From NCBI GenBank assembly GCA_030645615.1, contig JAUSNB010000028.1, forward strand, positions 1 through 53,738: DNA of 53,738 nt, read 5' to 3'. This DNA is from Actinomycetota bacterium. GTDB taxonomy: Bacteria > Actinomycetota > Actinomycetes > S36-B12. The notes under the pieces are model-generated. The model was not told the origin of the DNA. It made no database searches and was given only the letters and a program-made list of their open reading frames with translations. Of the stretch, positions 8,734-16,475 are shown piece by piece. A program made the position numbers and the translations under genes. The first letter of the stretch is position 1. Every line of letters begins with the position of its first letter.

Positions 8734-9471
8734 CTACGACCGCCTGATCCGGCCTCGGTAGACCTGCCGCAGGTCCTTCAGCAGTTGGACGTACTGCTTG
8801 CGGTTCACCTTCGATCCCGCAATGTCCTGCCATCCCAGCACGGGTTCCTCCCACACGCGCAGCTGACTTCCCCCCGTTCGCATCCACCTCTGCAGGATTT
8901 CGACGTCGGGGAACCACCGCGTCGCGAACGGGGTCGTCAGGCACGAGCGCAGCGGCCCGGCGGCCCTGAACAGCTTGAAGCCCGACTGGGTGTCGTAGAT
9001 GTCGTAGCCGTGCAGCGGGTATATCGCCGTGGTCAGCAGTCGCCCGATGTAGTGGCGGGAGGCGCGTCGATGGATGTCTCGCCCCGCGAGCATCACCCGC
9101 GAGGACCAGATCGCGTCGAATGAGGGGTGCTCCCTCAGGAGCATCCCTTGCGCCTCGCTCGCCAGGCGGATCACCTCCGCTGACGGGAATGCCCCATCAG
9201 CGTCCAGGTATCCGATGACGTCGGGCCTCTCGTCCAGTCCGGCGAGCAGGCCGAGCCTGACCGCCTCCCCTTTGCCGACGTTCCGCTCCAGCCTTAGCGA
9301 ACGCGCTCGCGGATGGGAGCAGGCGGCTTCGATGCAGTCCCACGTTCCATCGCTCGACCCGTCGTCCACGAACAGCACGTGGATGGAGACGTCCTCGAGG
9401 ATCTCCCGCCAGTACTCGGGCTGCCACCGCGCCTGCTCGTTGTAGCACGGCACGATGATGAGCGCCAGCAC
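8734..9471 (-). CDS. GT2-family glycosyltransferase (dolichyl-phosphate-sugar synthase-like), 245 aa
   Basis: GT-A fold family 2 glycosyltransferase. It has an N-terminal nucleotide-sugar site (IIVPCYNEQARW, FVDDGSSDGTWD), a DxD metal motif (YLDADGAFP) and an acceptor-side YDTQSGFKLFRA block typical of dolichyl/polyprenyl-phosphate glucosyl- or mannosyltransferase-like enzymes. No transmembrane helices are apparent, so it is probably a cytosolic or peripheral enzyme that loads a lipid carrier. The GTG start at 9471 follows a GGGAG sequence at long spacing; the start is uncertain. Same strand as, and 22 bp downstream of, the F420 reductase gene. Sugar and acceptor are unknown. Confidence 0.82.
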   Translation of the reverse strand: MLALIIVPCYNEQARWQPEYWREILEDVSIHVLFVDDGSSDGTWDCIEAACSHPRARSLRLERNVGKGEAVRLGLLAGLDERPDVIGYLDADGAFPSAEVIRLASEAQGMLLREHPSFDAIWSSRVMLAGRDIHRRASRHYIGRLLTTAIYPLHGYDIYDTQSGFKLFRAAGPLRSCLTTPFATRWFPDVEILQRWMRTGGSQLRVWEEPVLGWQDIAGSKVNRKQYVQLLKDLRQVYRGRIRRS

Positions 9472-9493
9472 CGCGTCGGAAGCCGCACTCCCG

Positions 9494-10177
9494 CTAATCG
9501 CCGCAACCCGTCACGCGAAGGCCGGCATGCACTTTGTAACGGCGGTTGATCGAGATGAGGTTTGCGGTCATTGCTTCCACCTGGCCGGCGTTGCGCAGGC
9601 GACCGCCGTACAGTCCCCGCATCCCCGGGATCCGGTCGGCCAATGCCTGCACGAGATCGGTGGCCGGTCGGTCGTCGCCGAGAACCAGCACGTCGGTCTC
9701 GATGGACTCGACTGACTCGTCGAGCAGCAGGGTGGCCGAGATGTGATGGAACGCTGCCACGACGCGGCTGTCGATCAGGAGGCCAGCGGCCTGCTCCGCC
9801 GCGGATCCTTCGTCGACGCGGAGGGCATAGGCACCCTGCTTGTCGAAGGCGAGCGGGTTCACGCAGTCGACGACGACCTTGCCGGCGAGCGGCTCGACGA
9901 GCCCCTTCAGCAAGGCCCCGTGCCCGTCCCATGGGACCGCGACGATCACGATGTCGGAGGCCTCGGCGCAGTCAGCGTTGGACCGGCCGGTCGCGCCCAG
10001 GCCCAGTTCCTCCGCTGCGGTCGCTGCGCGCGATGCGTCACGCGAGCCGATGATCACGCGCTGCCCGGCCATCGCGAGCCTCCGTGCCAGGCCGCGGCCC
10101 TGCTCGCCCGTCCCGCCCAGGACCCCGACCACCAAGTCGTCTACGGATGCCGCGGGCCTGTCACTGATGTCGGTCAC
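9494..10177 (-). CDS. npdG: F420H2:NADP+ oxidoreductase (NADPH-dependent F420 reductase), 227 aa
   Basis: Transfers hydride between NADPH and the deazaflavin cofactor F420. The Rossmann motif GVLGGTGEQGRGLARRLAMAG and the following IIGSRD are characteristic of the NpdG family, as is DCVNPLAFD. The GTG at 10177 is the natural start (VTDISDRP); an upstream in-frame extension to 10372 would overlap the divergent exporter gene. It shows that the host very probably makes or uses F420, although no F420 biosynthesis gene is in the window. The divergent MFS gene starts 27 bp away, so the two share a very compact promoter region. Confidence 0.9.
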   Translation of the reverse strand: MTDISDRPAASVDDLVVGVLGGTGEQGRGLARRLAMAGQRVIIGSRDASRAATAAEELGLGATGRSNADCAEASDIVIVAVPWDGHGALLKGLVEPLAGKVVVDCVNPLAFDKQGAYALRVDEGSAAEQAAGLLIDSRVVAAFHHISATLLLDESVESIETDVLVLGDDRPATDLVQALADRIPGMRGLYGGRLRNAGQVEAMTANLISINRRYKVHAGLRVTGCGD

Positions 10178-10192
10178 GGTCCGCGATCCTGC

Positions 10193-10198
10193 CACAAT
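10193..10198 (+). promoter_or_regulatory. -10 box for the MFS exporter (leaderless)
   Basis: CACAAT ends 6 nt before GTG 10205, with no Shine-Dalgarno sequence. It lies in the 27-bp divergent gap with npdG. Confidence 0.4.
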
Positions 10199-10204
10199 TC
10201 GCCG

Positions 10205-11506
10205 GTGACCGCCCCGGACGATCTCCCGCGCGCGCACTGGTTCCGCCGGGTCCGCATGGACCTCACGCCCCTGCGCGAGTCGCGCGACTTCCGCATGGTC
10301 CTGTTCAGCGGGCTCATTACCTACCTCGGCTCGATGATCACCTACGTCGCCCTTCCCTTCCAGGTCGCGCAACTCACCGGCTCATTCCTCGCCGTGGGCC
10401 TCATCGGCCTGGTCGAACTCGTACCCCTCGTCGTCTTCGGGCTATACGGCGGCGCCCTTGCCGACTCGGTGGACCGGCGCGTCATGGTCATCGTGACCGA
10501 GGTCGCTGCGGGTGTGCTCGTCGCGGTCCTCCTGGTCAACGCCATGCTGCCGAGTCCGCAACTGTGGATCCTCTATGCCATCGCGATGCTGCTGGCCGTG
10601 GCGGACGGGCTGCAGAGGCCGTCGCTCGACGCGATCATCCCGCGCGTCGTCCCTCACGACCAGCTGGCCGCGGCCGGTGCACTCAACTCGTTGAAGTGGC
10701 AGCTCGGCGGCATCGTCGGCCCGGCGATCGGGGGCATCCTGCTCAGCGCGGGTGGTGCGGTCGCGGCCTACGGCGTCGACGTTGCGACCTTCGCGGTCTC
10801 GGTCGCGCTTCTGTGGCGGTTGCGCAGTGTCCGCGCAGCCGGCGATTCCACTGACCGGGTGACGCTGCGGCACGTCACCGAGGGCATGCGGTACGCGTGG
10901 AGCCGCAAGGACCTGATGGGCACCTACGCGGTCGACCTGATCGCCATGATCTTCGCCTTTCCGTATGTGCTCTTCCCGTTCTTGGCCGAGGACCTCGGCA
11001 CTCCCTGGGCTCTGGGCCTGCTCTACTCCGCGGGCGCGGTCGGCTCCCTCCTCGCGACCCTCACCAGTGGCTGGACGTCGATGGTGCATCGACATGGCCG
11101 CGCCATCGTCATAGCTGCGGCGGTATGGGGTCTGGGCATCGCCCTGGTCGGGGTGTCTTCATCGCTGTGGTTGGTGCTGCTGTTCCTCGCCGTCGCTGGT
11201 GCTGCCGACATGATCAGCGGAGTGTTCCGCATGACAATGTGGAACCAGACGATCCCCGATGAGGTGCGCGGGCGCATGGCGGGAATTGAGTTGCTCAGCT
11301 ACTCCATCGGACCGTTGCTTGGGCAGATGCGCAGCAGCGCCGCGGCATCTCTCACGTCTCTTCGCGCGTCGTTCATCAGTGGCGGCATCCTCTGCATCGC
11401 TGGCGTTGCACTGTCGGCATTTGCGTTGCCATCACTGTGGAATTTCGACGATCGGACAAGTGAGCACGCGCAGCGGGAACGCGAACGGCGACGCGATGTG
11501 GAGTGA
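10205..11506 (+). CDS. MFS transporter, MFS_3/enterobactin-exporter-like, 433 aa
   Basis: Twelve-helix-type major facilitator protein of the EntS/MFS_3 group. It starts [20 protein letters not shown] and then has [38 protein letters not shown], the usual opening of this group. A motif-A-like [14 protein letters not shown] follows, then several hydrophobic segments and a charged C-terminus. Members export siderophores, macrolides or other small molecules; the substrate here is unknown. GTG 10205 is chosen because upstream in-frame sequence overlaps npdG on the opposite strand and because of the leaderless -10 box. Confidence 0.88.
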   Translation: MTAPDDLPRAHWFRRVRMDLTPLRESRDFRMVLFSGLITYLGSMITYVALPFQVAQLTGSFLAVGLIGLVELVPLVVFGLYGGALADSVDRRVMVIVTEVAAGVLVAVLLVNAMLPSPQLWILYAIAMLLAVADGLQRPSLDAIIPRVVPHDQLAAAGALNSLKWQLGGIVGPAIGGILLSAGGAVAAYGVDVATFAVSVALLWRLRSVRAAGDSTDRVTLRHVTEGMRYAWSRKDLMGTYAVDLIAMIFAFPYVLFPFLAEDLGTPWALGLLYSAGAVGSLLATLTSGWTSMVHRHGRAIVIAAAVWGLGIALVGVSSSLWLVLLFLAVAGAADMISGVFRMTMWNQTIPDEVRGRMAGIELLSYSIGPLLGQMRSSAAASLTSLRASFISGGILCIAGVALSAFALPSLWNFDDRTSEHAQRERERRRDVE

Positions 11507-11588
11507 CGCGCGCGCGACACGAACAGCAAAGAGCACTGCAATGGCTTTGCGTAACGTTCCTCGCTCTGTCACAGTTTGTACTGACGAG

Positions 11589-11606
11589 CTCTGCAACAGT
11601 GCAGAG
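11589..11606 (+). promoter_or_regulatory. Small stem-loop in the leader of the histone-like gene
   Basis: CTCTGCA / TGCAGAG (7-bp perfect stem) with the loop ACAG, ending 11 nt before the AGGAGG ribosome binding site. It could modulate translation or mRNA stability; no function is demonstrated. Confidence 0.35.
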
Positions 11607-11627
11607 TCCGACGACACAGGAGGCAAC

Positions 11628-11864
11628 GTGGCGGTCGCCAAGAAGACTGCGCGCAAGGCTCCGGCCAAGAAGGCCGTTGCCAAGAAGGCTCCGGTCCGCA
11701 AGGCCGCAGCGAAGAAGGCCCCGGCCAAGAAGGCCGTTGCCAAGAAGGCTCCGGTCCGCAAGGCCGCAGCGAAGAAGGCCCCGGCCAAGAAGCCCGTTGC
11801 CAAGAAGGCTCCGGTCCGCAAGGCCCCGGCTCGCAAGGCCCCGGCTCGCAAGGCTGCTCGCTAG
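11628..11864 (+). CDS. Histone H1-like lysine/alanine/proline-rich DNA-binding protein, 78 aa
   Basis: A 78-residue, extremely basic protein made almost wholly of A, K, P, V and R in AKKAP / VRKAA blocks, like the C-terminal tails of eukaryotic H1 and bacterial AKP-rich nucleoid proteins. It probably binds nucleic acid non-specifically as an unstructured polycation. The strong AGGAGG at 11618-11623, 4 nt before GTG 11628, defines the start. The longer reading from 11259 overlaps the exporter gene. There is no folded HU domain at the N-terminus, so it is a free-standing tail. The gene is internally repetitive (see the repeat entry) and ends at a strong hairpin terminator. Confidence 0.8.
   Translation: MAVAKKTARKAPAKKAVAKKAPVRKAAAKKAPAKKAVAKKAPVRKAAAKKAPAKKPVAKKAPVRKAPARKAPARKAAR
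11645..11820 (+). repeat. Nearly three copies of a 60-bp in-frame tandem repeat
   Basis: A 60-bp unit encoding 20 residues ([20 protein letters not shown]-type) recurs with only a few base differences, most clearly at 11701-11760 and 11761-11820, with a diverged first copy before them. The unit length is a multiple of three, so copy-number change would keep the reading frame and only alter protein length. Confidence 0.85.
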
Positions 11865-11878
11865 AGACAGCCTTCACA

Positions 11879-11916
11879 CGCGAATGGCCCGCACCTCTTG
11901 GTGCGGGCCATTCGCG
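11879..11916. terminator. Hairpin terminator after the histone-like gene
   Basis: A perfect 17-bp stem (left arm 11879-11895, right arm 11900-11916) around the 4-nt loop TCTT, 15 bp after the TAG. The following T tract is weak. It lies between convergent genes, so it can act in both directions. Confidence 0.85.
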
Positions 11917-11949
11917 TTCCCGGTTCGTCTGTGCCAGGGCGCCGGACGG

Positions 11950-12111
11950 CTACAAGTCCTCGTCCGCGTCGAAGGCCTCGTTGCGCTCCTTGGCCCGTTC
12001 GAGCGCCTGCTCGGCTTCGGCCTCGGTGTCGTACGGACCCATGCGCTCGGCATTGGGGCAACCCAGCTCAGGCTCGACCCTCTGGTGCACCAAGCAGTAG
12101 TACCAGCTCAT
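11950..12111 (-). CDS. Small conserved actinobacterial protein of unknown function, 53 aa
   Basis: MSWYYCLVHQRVEPELGCPN..., with GPYDTEAEAEQALERAKERN. The pattern GPYxTxxEAExAL resembles the core of SPOR-like domains, and short proteins of this type occur widely next to actinobacterial genes as hypothetical proteins. ATG 12111 is chosen for the GGGAGAG Shine-Dalgarno immediately upstream. A longer in-frame start at 12162 lacks one and adds a low-complexity Arg-rich stretch. Two cysteines (positions 6 and 18) could bind metal. No function is assigned. It is transcribed divergently from map. Confidence 0.7.
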   Translation of the reverse strand: MSWYYCLVHQRVEPELGCPNAERMGPYDTEAEAEQALERAKERNEAFDADEDL

Positions 12112-12184
12112 GGCTCTCCCATCGCCCGTTCGACGGCCGCGGCTCCGCGACCTGCCGTCCAAACATATCGACCGCGCACCGGCC

Positions 12185-12190
12185 TAGACT
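12185..12190 (+). promoter_or_regulatory. -10 box for map (leaderless)
   Basis: TAGACT lies 6 nt before ATG 12197 with no ribosome binding site. Confidence 0.5.
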
Positions 12191-12196
12191 CGCGCC

Positions 12197-13111
12197 ATGT
12201 CCTCCCGCACCGCGATGACGGCGGCCACTCATCCGTCGCACGAGCGCGCTCCACTTGTCCCGGGCCGCGTGTCGCCCATGCGCCAGGTCCCAGCACACAT
12301 CCCGCGGCCGGAGTACGTCGGAAGACCTGCGCCGGCCGACTACGACGGACCGGAGGTCAAGGACGCTGAGACCATCGCAGCCATGCGAGTGGCTGGTCGC
12401 CTTGCCGCAGACGCCCTTGCCGAGGTGGGCCGCCACATCGAACCGGGCGTGACGACGGATGAACTCGACCGCATTGGGCACGAGTACCTGTGCGACCACG
12501 GCTCATATCCGTCCACGCTCGGCTACCGAGGTTTTCCCAAGTCCCTGTGCACCTCGCTCAATGAGGTCATCTGCCATGGCATCCCGGACACGACCGTTCT
12601 CGAGGACGGCGACATCTGCAACATCGACATCACGGCATACATCGGTGGCGTGCACGGGGACACCAACGCGACCTTTCTCGTGGGGGACGTGGCCGACGAG
12701 GTCCGGCAGCTCGTCGACCGGACGCGCGAGGCCACCGAGCGGGCTATCGGCGTGGTGGCGCCCGGGCGTCCCATCAGCGTCATTGGCCGGGTCATCGAGA
12801 GCTACGCGCGTCGGTTTGGGTACGGCGTCGTGCGCGACTTCACGGGACACGGCATCGGGACGGCCTTCCATTCAGGACTGGTCATCCCGCACTACGACAA
12901 TCCGCGACTCACGATGATCCTCGAACCAGGGATGACCTTCACGATCGAGCCCATGATCACCTTGGGCACCTTCGACTATGACATCTGGGACGACACGTGG
13001 ACGGTCGTCACGAAGGACCGACGTTGGACGGCGCAGTTCGAGCACACTCTCCTCGTGACGCCAACCGGTGCCGAGATCCTGACGCTGCCGACGGCCGAGG
13101 AGGCCAGCTAG
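12197..13111 (+). CDS. map: Type I methionine aminopeptidase with N-terminal extension, 304 aa
   Basis: Removes the initiator methionine from nascent proteins. All five dinuclear-metal ligands are present: Asp144 (NIDITAY), Asp155 (GDTNATF), His218 (TGHGIG), Glu251 (TIEPM) and Glu282 (FEHT), plus substrate-site His127 (ICHGIP). About 45 residues precede the catalytic domain and include [19 protein letters not shown]. This proline-rich linker is typical of the mycobacterial MetAP1c type, which is proposed to contact the ribosome. The leaderless -10 box supports the start. The stop codon is directly followed by the ATG of ppgK, so the two are probably cotranscribed. Confidence 0.96.
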   Translation: MSSRTAMTAATHPSHERAPLVPGRVSPMRQVPAHIPRPEYVGRPAPADYDGPEVKDAETIAAMRVAGRLAADALAEVGRHIEPGVTTDELDRIGHEYLCDHGSYPSTLGYRGFPKSLCTSLNEVICHGIPDTTVLEDGDICNIDITAYIGGVHGDTNATFLVGDVADEVRQLVDRTREATERAIGVVAPGRPISVIGRVIESYARRFGYGVVRDFTGHGIGTAFHSGLVIPHYDNPRLTMILEPGMTFTIEPMITLGTFDYDIWDDTWTVVTKDRRWTAQFEHTLLVTPTGAEILTLPTAEEAS

Positions 13112-13885
13112 ATGACTGCCGCGAAGACCGAGACCGTCTGGCCGCACGATGTGCTCACTCTGTCGATCGACATCGGCGGCAGCGGCTTCAAGGCATCCAT
13201 CGTCAACGCCCAGGGCGTCATGACCACCGACCGCGTGCGTACCGACACTCCGTACCCCTGCCCCCCGGACCTCCTCGTCAGCACGGTCACCGAGCTGGTC
13301 CAGCCGCTGCTTCGAGTGCATCGCGTCTCGGTCGGGTTCCCGGGACTGGTGCGGCACGGGCACGTGATCGAGGTCCCATCCCTGTCCCGCGCCGAGTATG
13401 GCGGCGCGCGCGACGCCGATCTCGCTGCCGCCTGGCATGGGTATGACCTCGGCCACGCGCTTGCGCAGGCCTTCCAGCTGCCGACGAAGGTCGTCAACGA
13501 TGCCGACATGCAGGGATGCGCCGTCGCGACGGGCGTGGGCCTGGAGTTCGTCATGACCCTCGGGACCGGCGTGGGCACCGCGCTCTTCAACGATGGCGTG
13601 CTGCTGCCGCACCTTGAGCTCTCGCACGGGCCGTTCAAGGACGGCATGACGTTCGACATCGCGCTCGGCAACGCCCAGCGCAAGGACATCGGCAGCGACC
13701 GATGGATCAAGCGCGTACGCAAGGCCATCGCTGCCTTCGACGACATGCTGTTCTTCGACCGACTGTTCGTGGGCGGCGGCAACGCGAAGCAGTTGTCGCC
13801 TGGCGATGTCGGGCCCAAGGGAGAGATCGTGCCGAACACATCCGGCATCCTCGGCGGCGTTCGAGTCTGGTCCTTGGACAGCTAA
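13112..13885 (+). CDS. ppgK: Polyphosphate glucokinase (ROK family), 257 aa
   Basis: Phosphorylates glucose using polyphosphate (often also ATP). The actin-like ATPase fold has phosphate-1 loop LSIDIGGSGFKASIVN (Asp20, Lys27), VGFPGLVRHG, the catalytic Asp in VVNDADMQG and the phosphate-2 loop LGTGVGTALF. LSHGPFKDG replaces the zinc-binding CxCGxxGC cluster of other ROK kinases, as is usual for PPGK. VGGGNAKQL near the end is the adenosine/polyphosphate site. It begins at the base after the map stop with no spacer, indicating an operon. PPGK is an actinobacterial hallmark. Confidence 0.93.
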   Translation: MTAAKTETVWPHDVLTLSIDIGGSGFKASIVNAQGVMTTDRVRTDTPYPCPPDLLVSTVTELVQPLLRVHRVSVGFPGLVRHGHVIEVPSLSRAEYGGARDADLAAAWHGYDLGHALAQAFQLPTKVVNDADMQGCAVATGVGLEFVMTLGTGVGTALFNDGVLLPHLELSHGPFKDGMTFDIALGNAQRKDIGSDRWIKRVRKAIAAFDDMLFFDRLFVGGGNAKQLSPGDVGPKGEIVPNTSGILGGVRVWSLDS

Positions 13886-13887
13886 CG

Positions 13888-13920
13888 TCAAGTCGCGATC
13901 TTGAATGGTACGGATTTCAA
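13888..13920. promoter_or_regulatory. Overlapping inverted repeats upstream of marR (possible operator)
   Basis: TCAAG (13888-13892) pairs with CTTGA (13900-13904), and TTGAA (13901-13905) pairs with TTCAA (13916-13920). Both lie just upstream of the -10 box. MarR proteins commonly autoregulate through TTGAA/TTCAA-type sites; the assignment is positional. Confidence 0.35.
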
Positions 13921-13930
13921 CTACTTGCGC

Positions 13931-13936
13931 TACGAT
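13931..13936 (+). promoter_or_regulatory. -10 box for marR (leaderless)
   Basis: TACGAT ends 6 nt before ATG 13943. No Shine-Dalgarno sequence is seen. Confidence 0.5.
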
Positions 13937-13942
13937 AGTGCC

Positions 13943-14398
13943 ATGACGCGCTGGCTGACCGAGGAAGAGCAGCGCAGCTGGCGAGCGTGGCTGTCTGCAT
14001 CACTGCTGCTGGGCGACCAGCTCAGCCGCGATCTCCAGGCGCAGCACGGCCTGACCATCGCCGACTACGAGATCCTGGTCCACCTCTCCGAGACGCCGCA
14101 GCGGCGCCTGCGCATGAGCGAACTGGCTGAAGCGACGCTGTCGTCCCGCAGCCGGTTGTCACACCAGATCGACCGCATGGAGAAGGCCGGCCTGGTCGAG
14201 CGCCAGGTATGTGCCAGCGACCGGCGCGGCTCATTTGCCGTGCTGACTGCTCAAGGATGGGACGTGCTGGTCGATGCGGCTCCTGCCCACGTCGAGAGCG
14301 TGCGCACCCACCTCGTTGACGTGCTCACCCCGAAGGAGTTCGCCGCGTTGGGGGCTGCCTGCCAGCGCGTCGTCGACCACTTGACCGCGACGGAGTAG
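13943..14398 (+). CDS. MarR-family transcriptional regulator, 151 aa
   Basis: Winged-helix MarR protein. DNA-binding region LTIADYEILVHLSETPQRRLRMSELAEATLSSRSRLSHQIDRMEKAGLVERQ, followed by the wing (CASDRRGSFAVLTAQG) and a C-terminal dimerisation helix. ATG 13943 is chosen over the in-frame ATG/TTG-type starts near 13901 because of the leaderless promoter spacing. It has no transporter or enzyme partner on the same strand, since rnpB and a methyltransferase follow on the other strand. Autoregulation is likely; target and ligand are unknown. Confidence 0.9.
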   Translation: MTRWLTEEEQRSWRAWLSASLLLGDQLSRDLQAQHGLTIADYEILVHLSETPQRRLRMSELAEATLSSRSRLSHQIDRMEKAGLVERQVCASDRRGSFAVLTAQGWDVLVDAAPAHVESVRTHLVDVLTPKEFAALGAACQRVVDHLTATE

Positions 14399-14430
14399 AG
14401 CGTCGCGCAATGCCGCGGCCGGTGGGTGAA

Positions 14431-14823
14431 GGGGACGAGTCGGCCTATAAGCCGGCTTCTGTGCCCGGTTGCCCGGGTGGCGATCATCCATCTGCGACCG
14501 CCGTTGCCGGCAGCCTGGTGCGGTCTACCCGCAGGCATCGAGCGGGCCGCTCGCCTGCGCAGGCTCCTGCCCCACCCTCGCGGGCAGGGCATCGGCCCTC
14601 TTGACCTTGCTCCGGGTGGGGTTTGCCGAGCCGCCCCAGTCACCTGGCGCGCTGGTGGTCTCTTACACCACCGTTTCACCCTTGCCAGGATTGCTCCTGG
14701 CGGTCTGTTCTCTGTGGCACTTTCCCGCGGGTCGCCCCGGGTGGGTGTTGCCCACCACCTTGCCCTGTGGAGGCCGGACTTTCCTCGGCACCGAGGTGCC
14801 GCGATCGCCCAGCCGACTCGTCC
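14431..14823 (-). ncRNA. rnpB: RNase P RNA, bacterial class A
   Basis: Catalytic RNA that matures tRNA 5' ends. Read on the minus strand, the universally conserved GAGGAAAGTCCGG is close to the 5' end. GTGAAACGGTGG and AGATGGATGATCGCC with the terminal ACAGAA segment follow. The 5' GGACGAGTCGGC is complementary to 3' GCCGACTCGTCC (P1 helix). The length of about 390 nt fits actinobacterial class A. The 5' end is placed 6 nt after a TACCCT -10 box that overlaps the stop codon of the preceding methyltransferase. Exact ends need mapping. Confidence 0.95.
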
Positions 14824-14827
14824 GCCT

Positions 14828-15688
14828 TCAGGGTACCTGCTGGGCCCGGCGGCTCTGCGCGATCAGCGTGAACAGCACCGGCAACGGCTCGGCGAGCGCG
14901 TCACCGGTGCCGGTGCCGAGCCTCATTCGGTACATCCCGTCGTCCTCCCGGCGCAGCAGGCTGCCCCGCGGGTCGAACGGGATGGATACGTGCTCGTCGA
15001 GCCGCACGATCTCCAGTCCCGCCCCGACTGCCGCGTTCACCGTCTCGCCCAGCGACCAGGCGTACTGGTCGATGGTCCACGAGAGATCGGCGTCGGCGTT
15101 GGCGTAGGAACCGGTCCCCGAGTAGTGGCGCACGCCATCGTTGACGTACGGGTAGTCGATCACCAGCGGGTCGAGCGTCTCCGGCATGCACAGCAGCGGA
15201 TGCAGTTCGACGAGCACCAGCCGGCCCCCGGGCGCCAGGAGCGCGGCCGCCCCGCGCATCCACGACTCGAGGTCCGCGATCCAGCAGATGACGCCGACGG
15301 TCGCATAGACGAGGTCGAACTGGCCATGCCACCGGGCGAACGGGTCGGTCGCGAGTTGCTGGGAATCCGCGACCTCGGTGGTGACGTCGACCCCGCAGCG
15401 CCCGGCCAGTTCGCGCAACCGCTCCAGTGCCAGCGGCGAGAAGTCGAAGGCGGTCACCTGCGCGCCTAGCCGGGCCAGGTGGATCGAGTCGATGCCGATG
15501 TGCGACTGCACGTGGGCCACGCGCAGCCCGGCCACGCCGGACCCGTCCGTTGCGCGATCCAAGGCGCCCTGCTCGGTGGCCCGCAGCGAGGCCTCGCCGC
15601 TCACGAGCGCGGGGATGTCGTAGTAGTCGTCGTTGCCCGTGCCGTGGAACGCGGCCAGGTCCTGCCAGTGGTCCAGGTTTCCGGACAT
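14828..15688 (-). CDS. SAM-dependent class I methyltransferase, 286 aa
   Basis: Rossmann-type methyltransferase. Motif I is degenerate (VAHVQSHIGIDSIHLARLG in place of a canonical GxGxG). It is followed by the acidic SAM-binding FDFSPLAL, DSQQL, FDLVYATVGVICWI (motif IV region) and LLAPGGRLVLVELHP. The N-terminal WQDLAAFHGTGNDDYYDIPALVSGEASLRATEQ resembles the Methyltransf_11/25 small-molecule methylases. ATG 15688 has GAAGGG about 8 nt upstream. An in-frame extension to 15958 would overlap divergent yaaA. Its TGA stop lies 5 bp before the inferred 5' end of rnpB. Substrate unknown. Confidence 0.85.
   Translation of the reverse strand: MSGNLDHWQDLAAFHGTGNDDYYDIPALVSGEASLRATEQGALDRATDGSGVAGLRVAHVQSHIGIDSIHLARLGAQVTAFDFSPLALERLRELAGRCGVDVTTEVADSQQLATDPFARWHGQFDLVYATVGVICWIADLESWMRGAAALLAPGGRLVLVELHPLLCMPETLDPLVIDYPYVNDGVRHYSGTGSYANADADLSWTIDQYAWSLGETVNAAVGAGLEIVRLDEHVSIPFDPRGSLLRREDDGMYRMRLGTGTGDALAEPLPVLFTLIAQSRRAQQVP
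14830..14835 (-). promoter_or_regulatory. -10 box of rnpB, inside the methyltransferase stop region
   Basis: TACCCT on the minus strand, with its last T being the first base of the methyltransferase TGA stop. It is 6 nt before GGACGAG, the start of the P1 helix. Confidence 0.5.
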
Positions 15689-15703
15689 CGTCGATCCCTT
15701 CGC

Positions 15704-15709
15704 TAGCCT
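15704..15709 (+). promoter_or_regulatory. -10 box for yaaA (leaderless)
   Basis: TAGCCT lies 7 nt before GTG 15717, within the 28-bp gap to the divergent methyltransferase gene. No Shine-Dalgarno sequence is present. Confidence 0.5.
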
Positions 15710-15716
15710 GCCGGTC

Positions 15717-16475
15717 GTGCTGATCCTGCTGCCCCCGAGCGAGGGTAAGTCCTCGCCCGCCCGGGGCCCGGCGCTCGACCTCGCCTCCCTGTCATTCCCC
15801 GCGCTGAACCCCACCCGGGAGAACCTGATCGATGCGCTCGTCCAGCTCAGCGCAGACCCCGTCCGCGCTGCGCGCGTCCTGGGAGTGGGTCCGGGCATCG
15901 CCGTCGCGGCGGGCGAGAACGCCACGCTACTGCGCCGGCCGTGCGCGCCTGCCATCACTGTGTACTCCGGAGTTCTCTACGAGGCGCTCGACTTCTCGAC
16001 TCTGGACAGCCGGGCCCGACGCCGGGCACGCACCCAGATGGCGATCGCCTCGGCGCTGTGGGGGTTGCTCCGGCCAGCCGACCCCATCCCCGCATACCGC
16101 TTCAGTGCGGGCGTCTCGCTGCCCGGGGTCGCGGCGGCACCGTGGCGCCGGCCGATCGAGTCGACGCTGGCCGGGATCCCCGGGCTGGTGGTCGATCTTC
16201 GGTCCGGTGCATACGCCGCGATGGCACGTGTCCCCGATGCCCACCGGCTCGCCGGCGTCCGGGTGCTCCACGAGTTCGATGGCCGCCGCACCGTCGTGAG
16301 CCATCACAACAAGGCCACGAAGGGCCGGCTGGCCCGGTACCTCCTGCAGGCGGACACCGTGCCCCGCACCGTCGATGAACTCATCGTCGCGGTCGAGCAA
16401 GCGGGATTCACTGTCGAGGCGTCGACCGTCCCGGGCGGGGCCACGCGCATCGACGTGGTCGTGACGCGGGTCTAG
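15717..16475 (+). CDS. yaaA: YaaA/DUF328-family peroxide-stress protein, 252 aa
   Basis: YaaA proteins lower intracellular iron damage during peroxide stress and bind DNA in E. coli. Family signatures are the N-terminal ILLPPSEGKSSP, YSGVLYEALDFSTLD, AIASALWGLLRPADPIPAYRFSAGVSLPG, VVDLRSGAYAAM and SHHNKATKGRLAR. Full length. GTG 15717 is the start (VLILLPPSEGK), with a leaderless -10 box. The gene is divergent from the methyltransferase and ends tail-to-tail with the RNase H gene, sharing the palindrome CTAG so that each strand's TAG stop uses three of the same four bases. Confidence 0.9.
   Translation: MLILLPPSEGKSSPARGPALDLASLSFPALNPTRENLIDALVQLSADPVRAARVLGVGPGIAVAAGENATLLRRPCAPAITVYSGVLYEALDFSTLDSRARRRARTQMAIASALWGLLRPADPIPAYRFSAGVSLPGVAAAPWRRPIESTLAGIPGLVVDLRSGAYAAMARVPDAHRLAGVRVLHEFDGRRTVVSHHNKATKGRLARYLLQADTVPRTVDELIVAVEQAGFTVEASTVPGGATRIDVVVTRV

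Noticed and set aside
11432-11851. Minus-strand Gly/Ala/Leu/Phe repeat protein opposite the histone-like gene
   Set aside because: Direct product of reading the AKP repeats backwards; no ribosome binding site, whereas the plus frame has AGGAGG.
14426-15469. Plus-strand frame over rnpB and the methyltransferase
   Set aside because: Runs through a structured RNA gene and antisense to a methyltransferase with good motifs.
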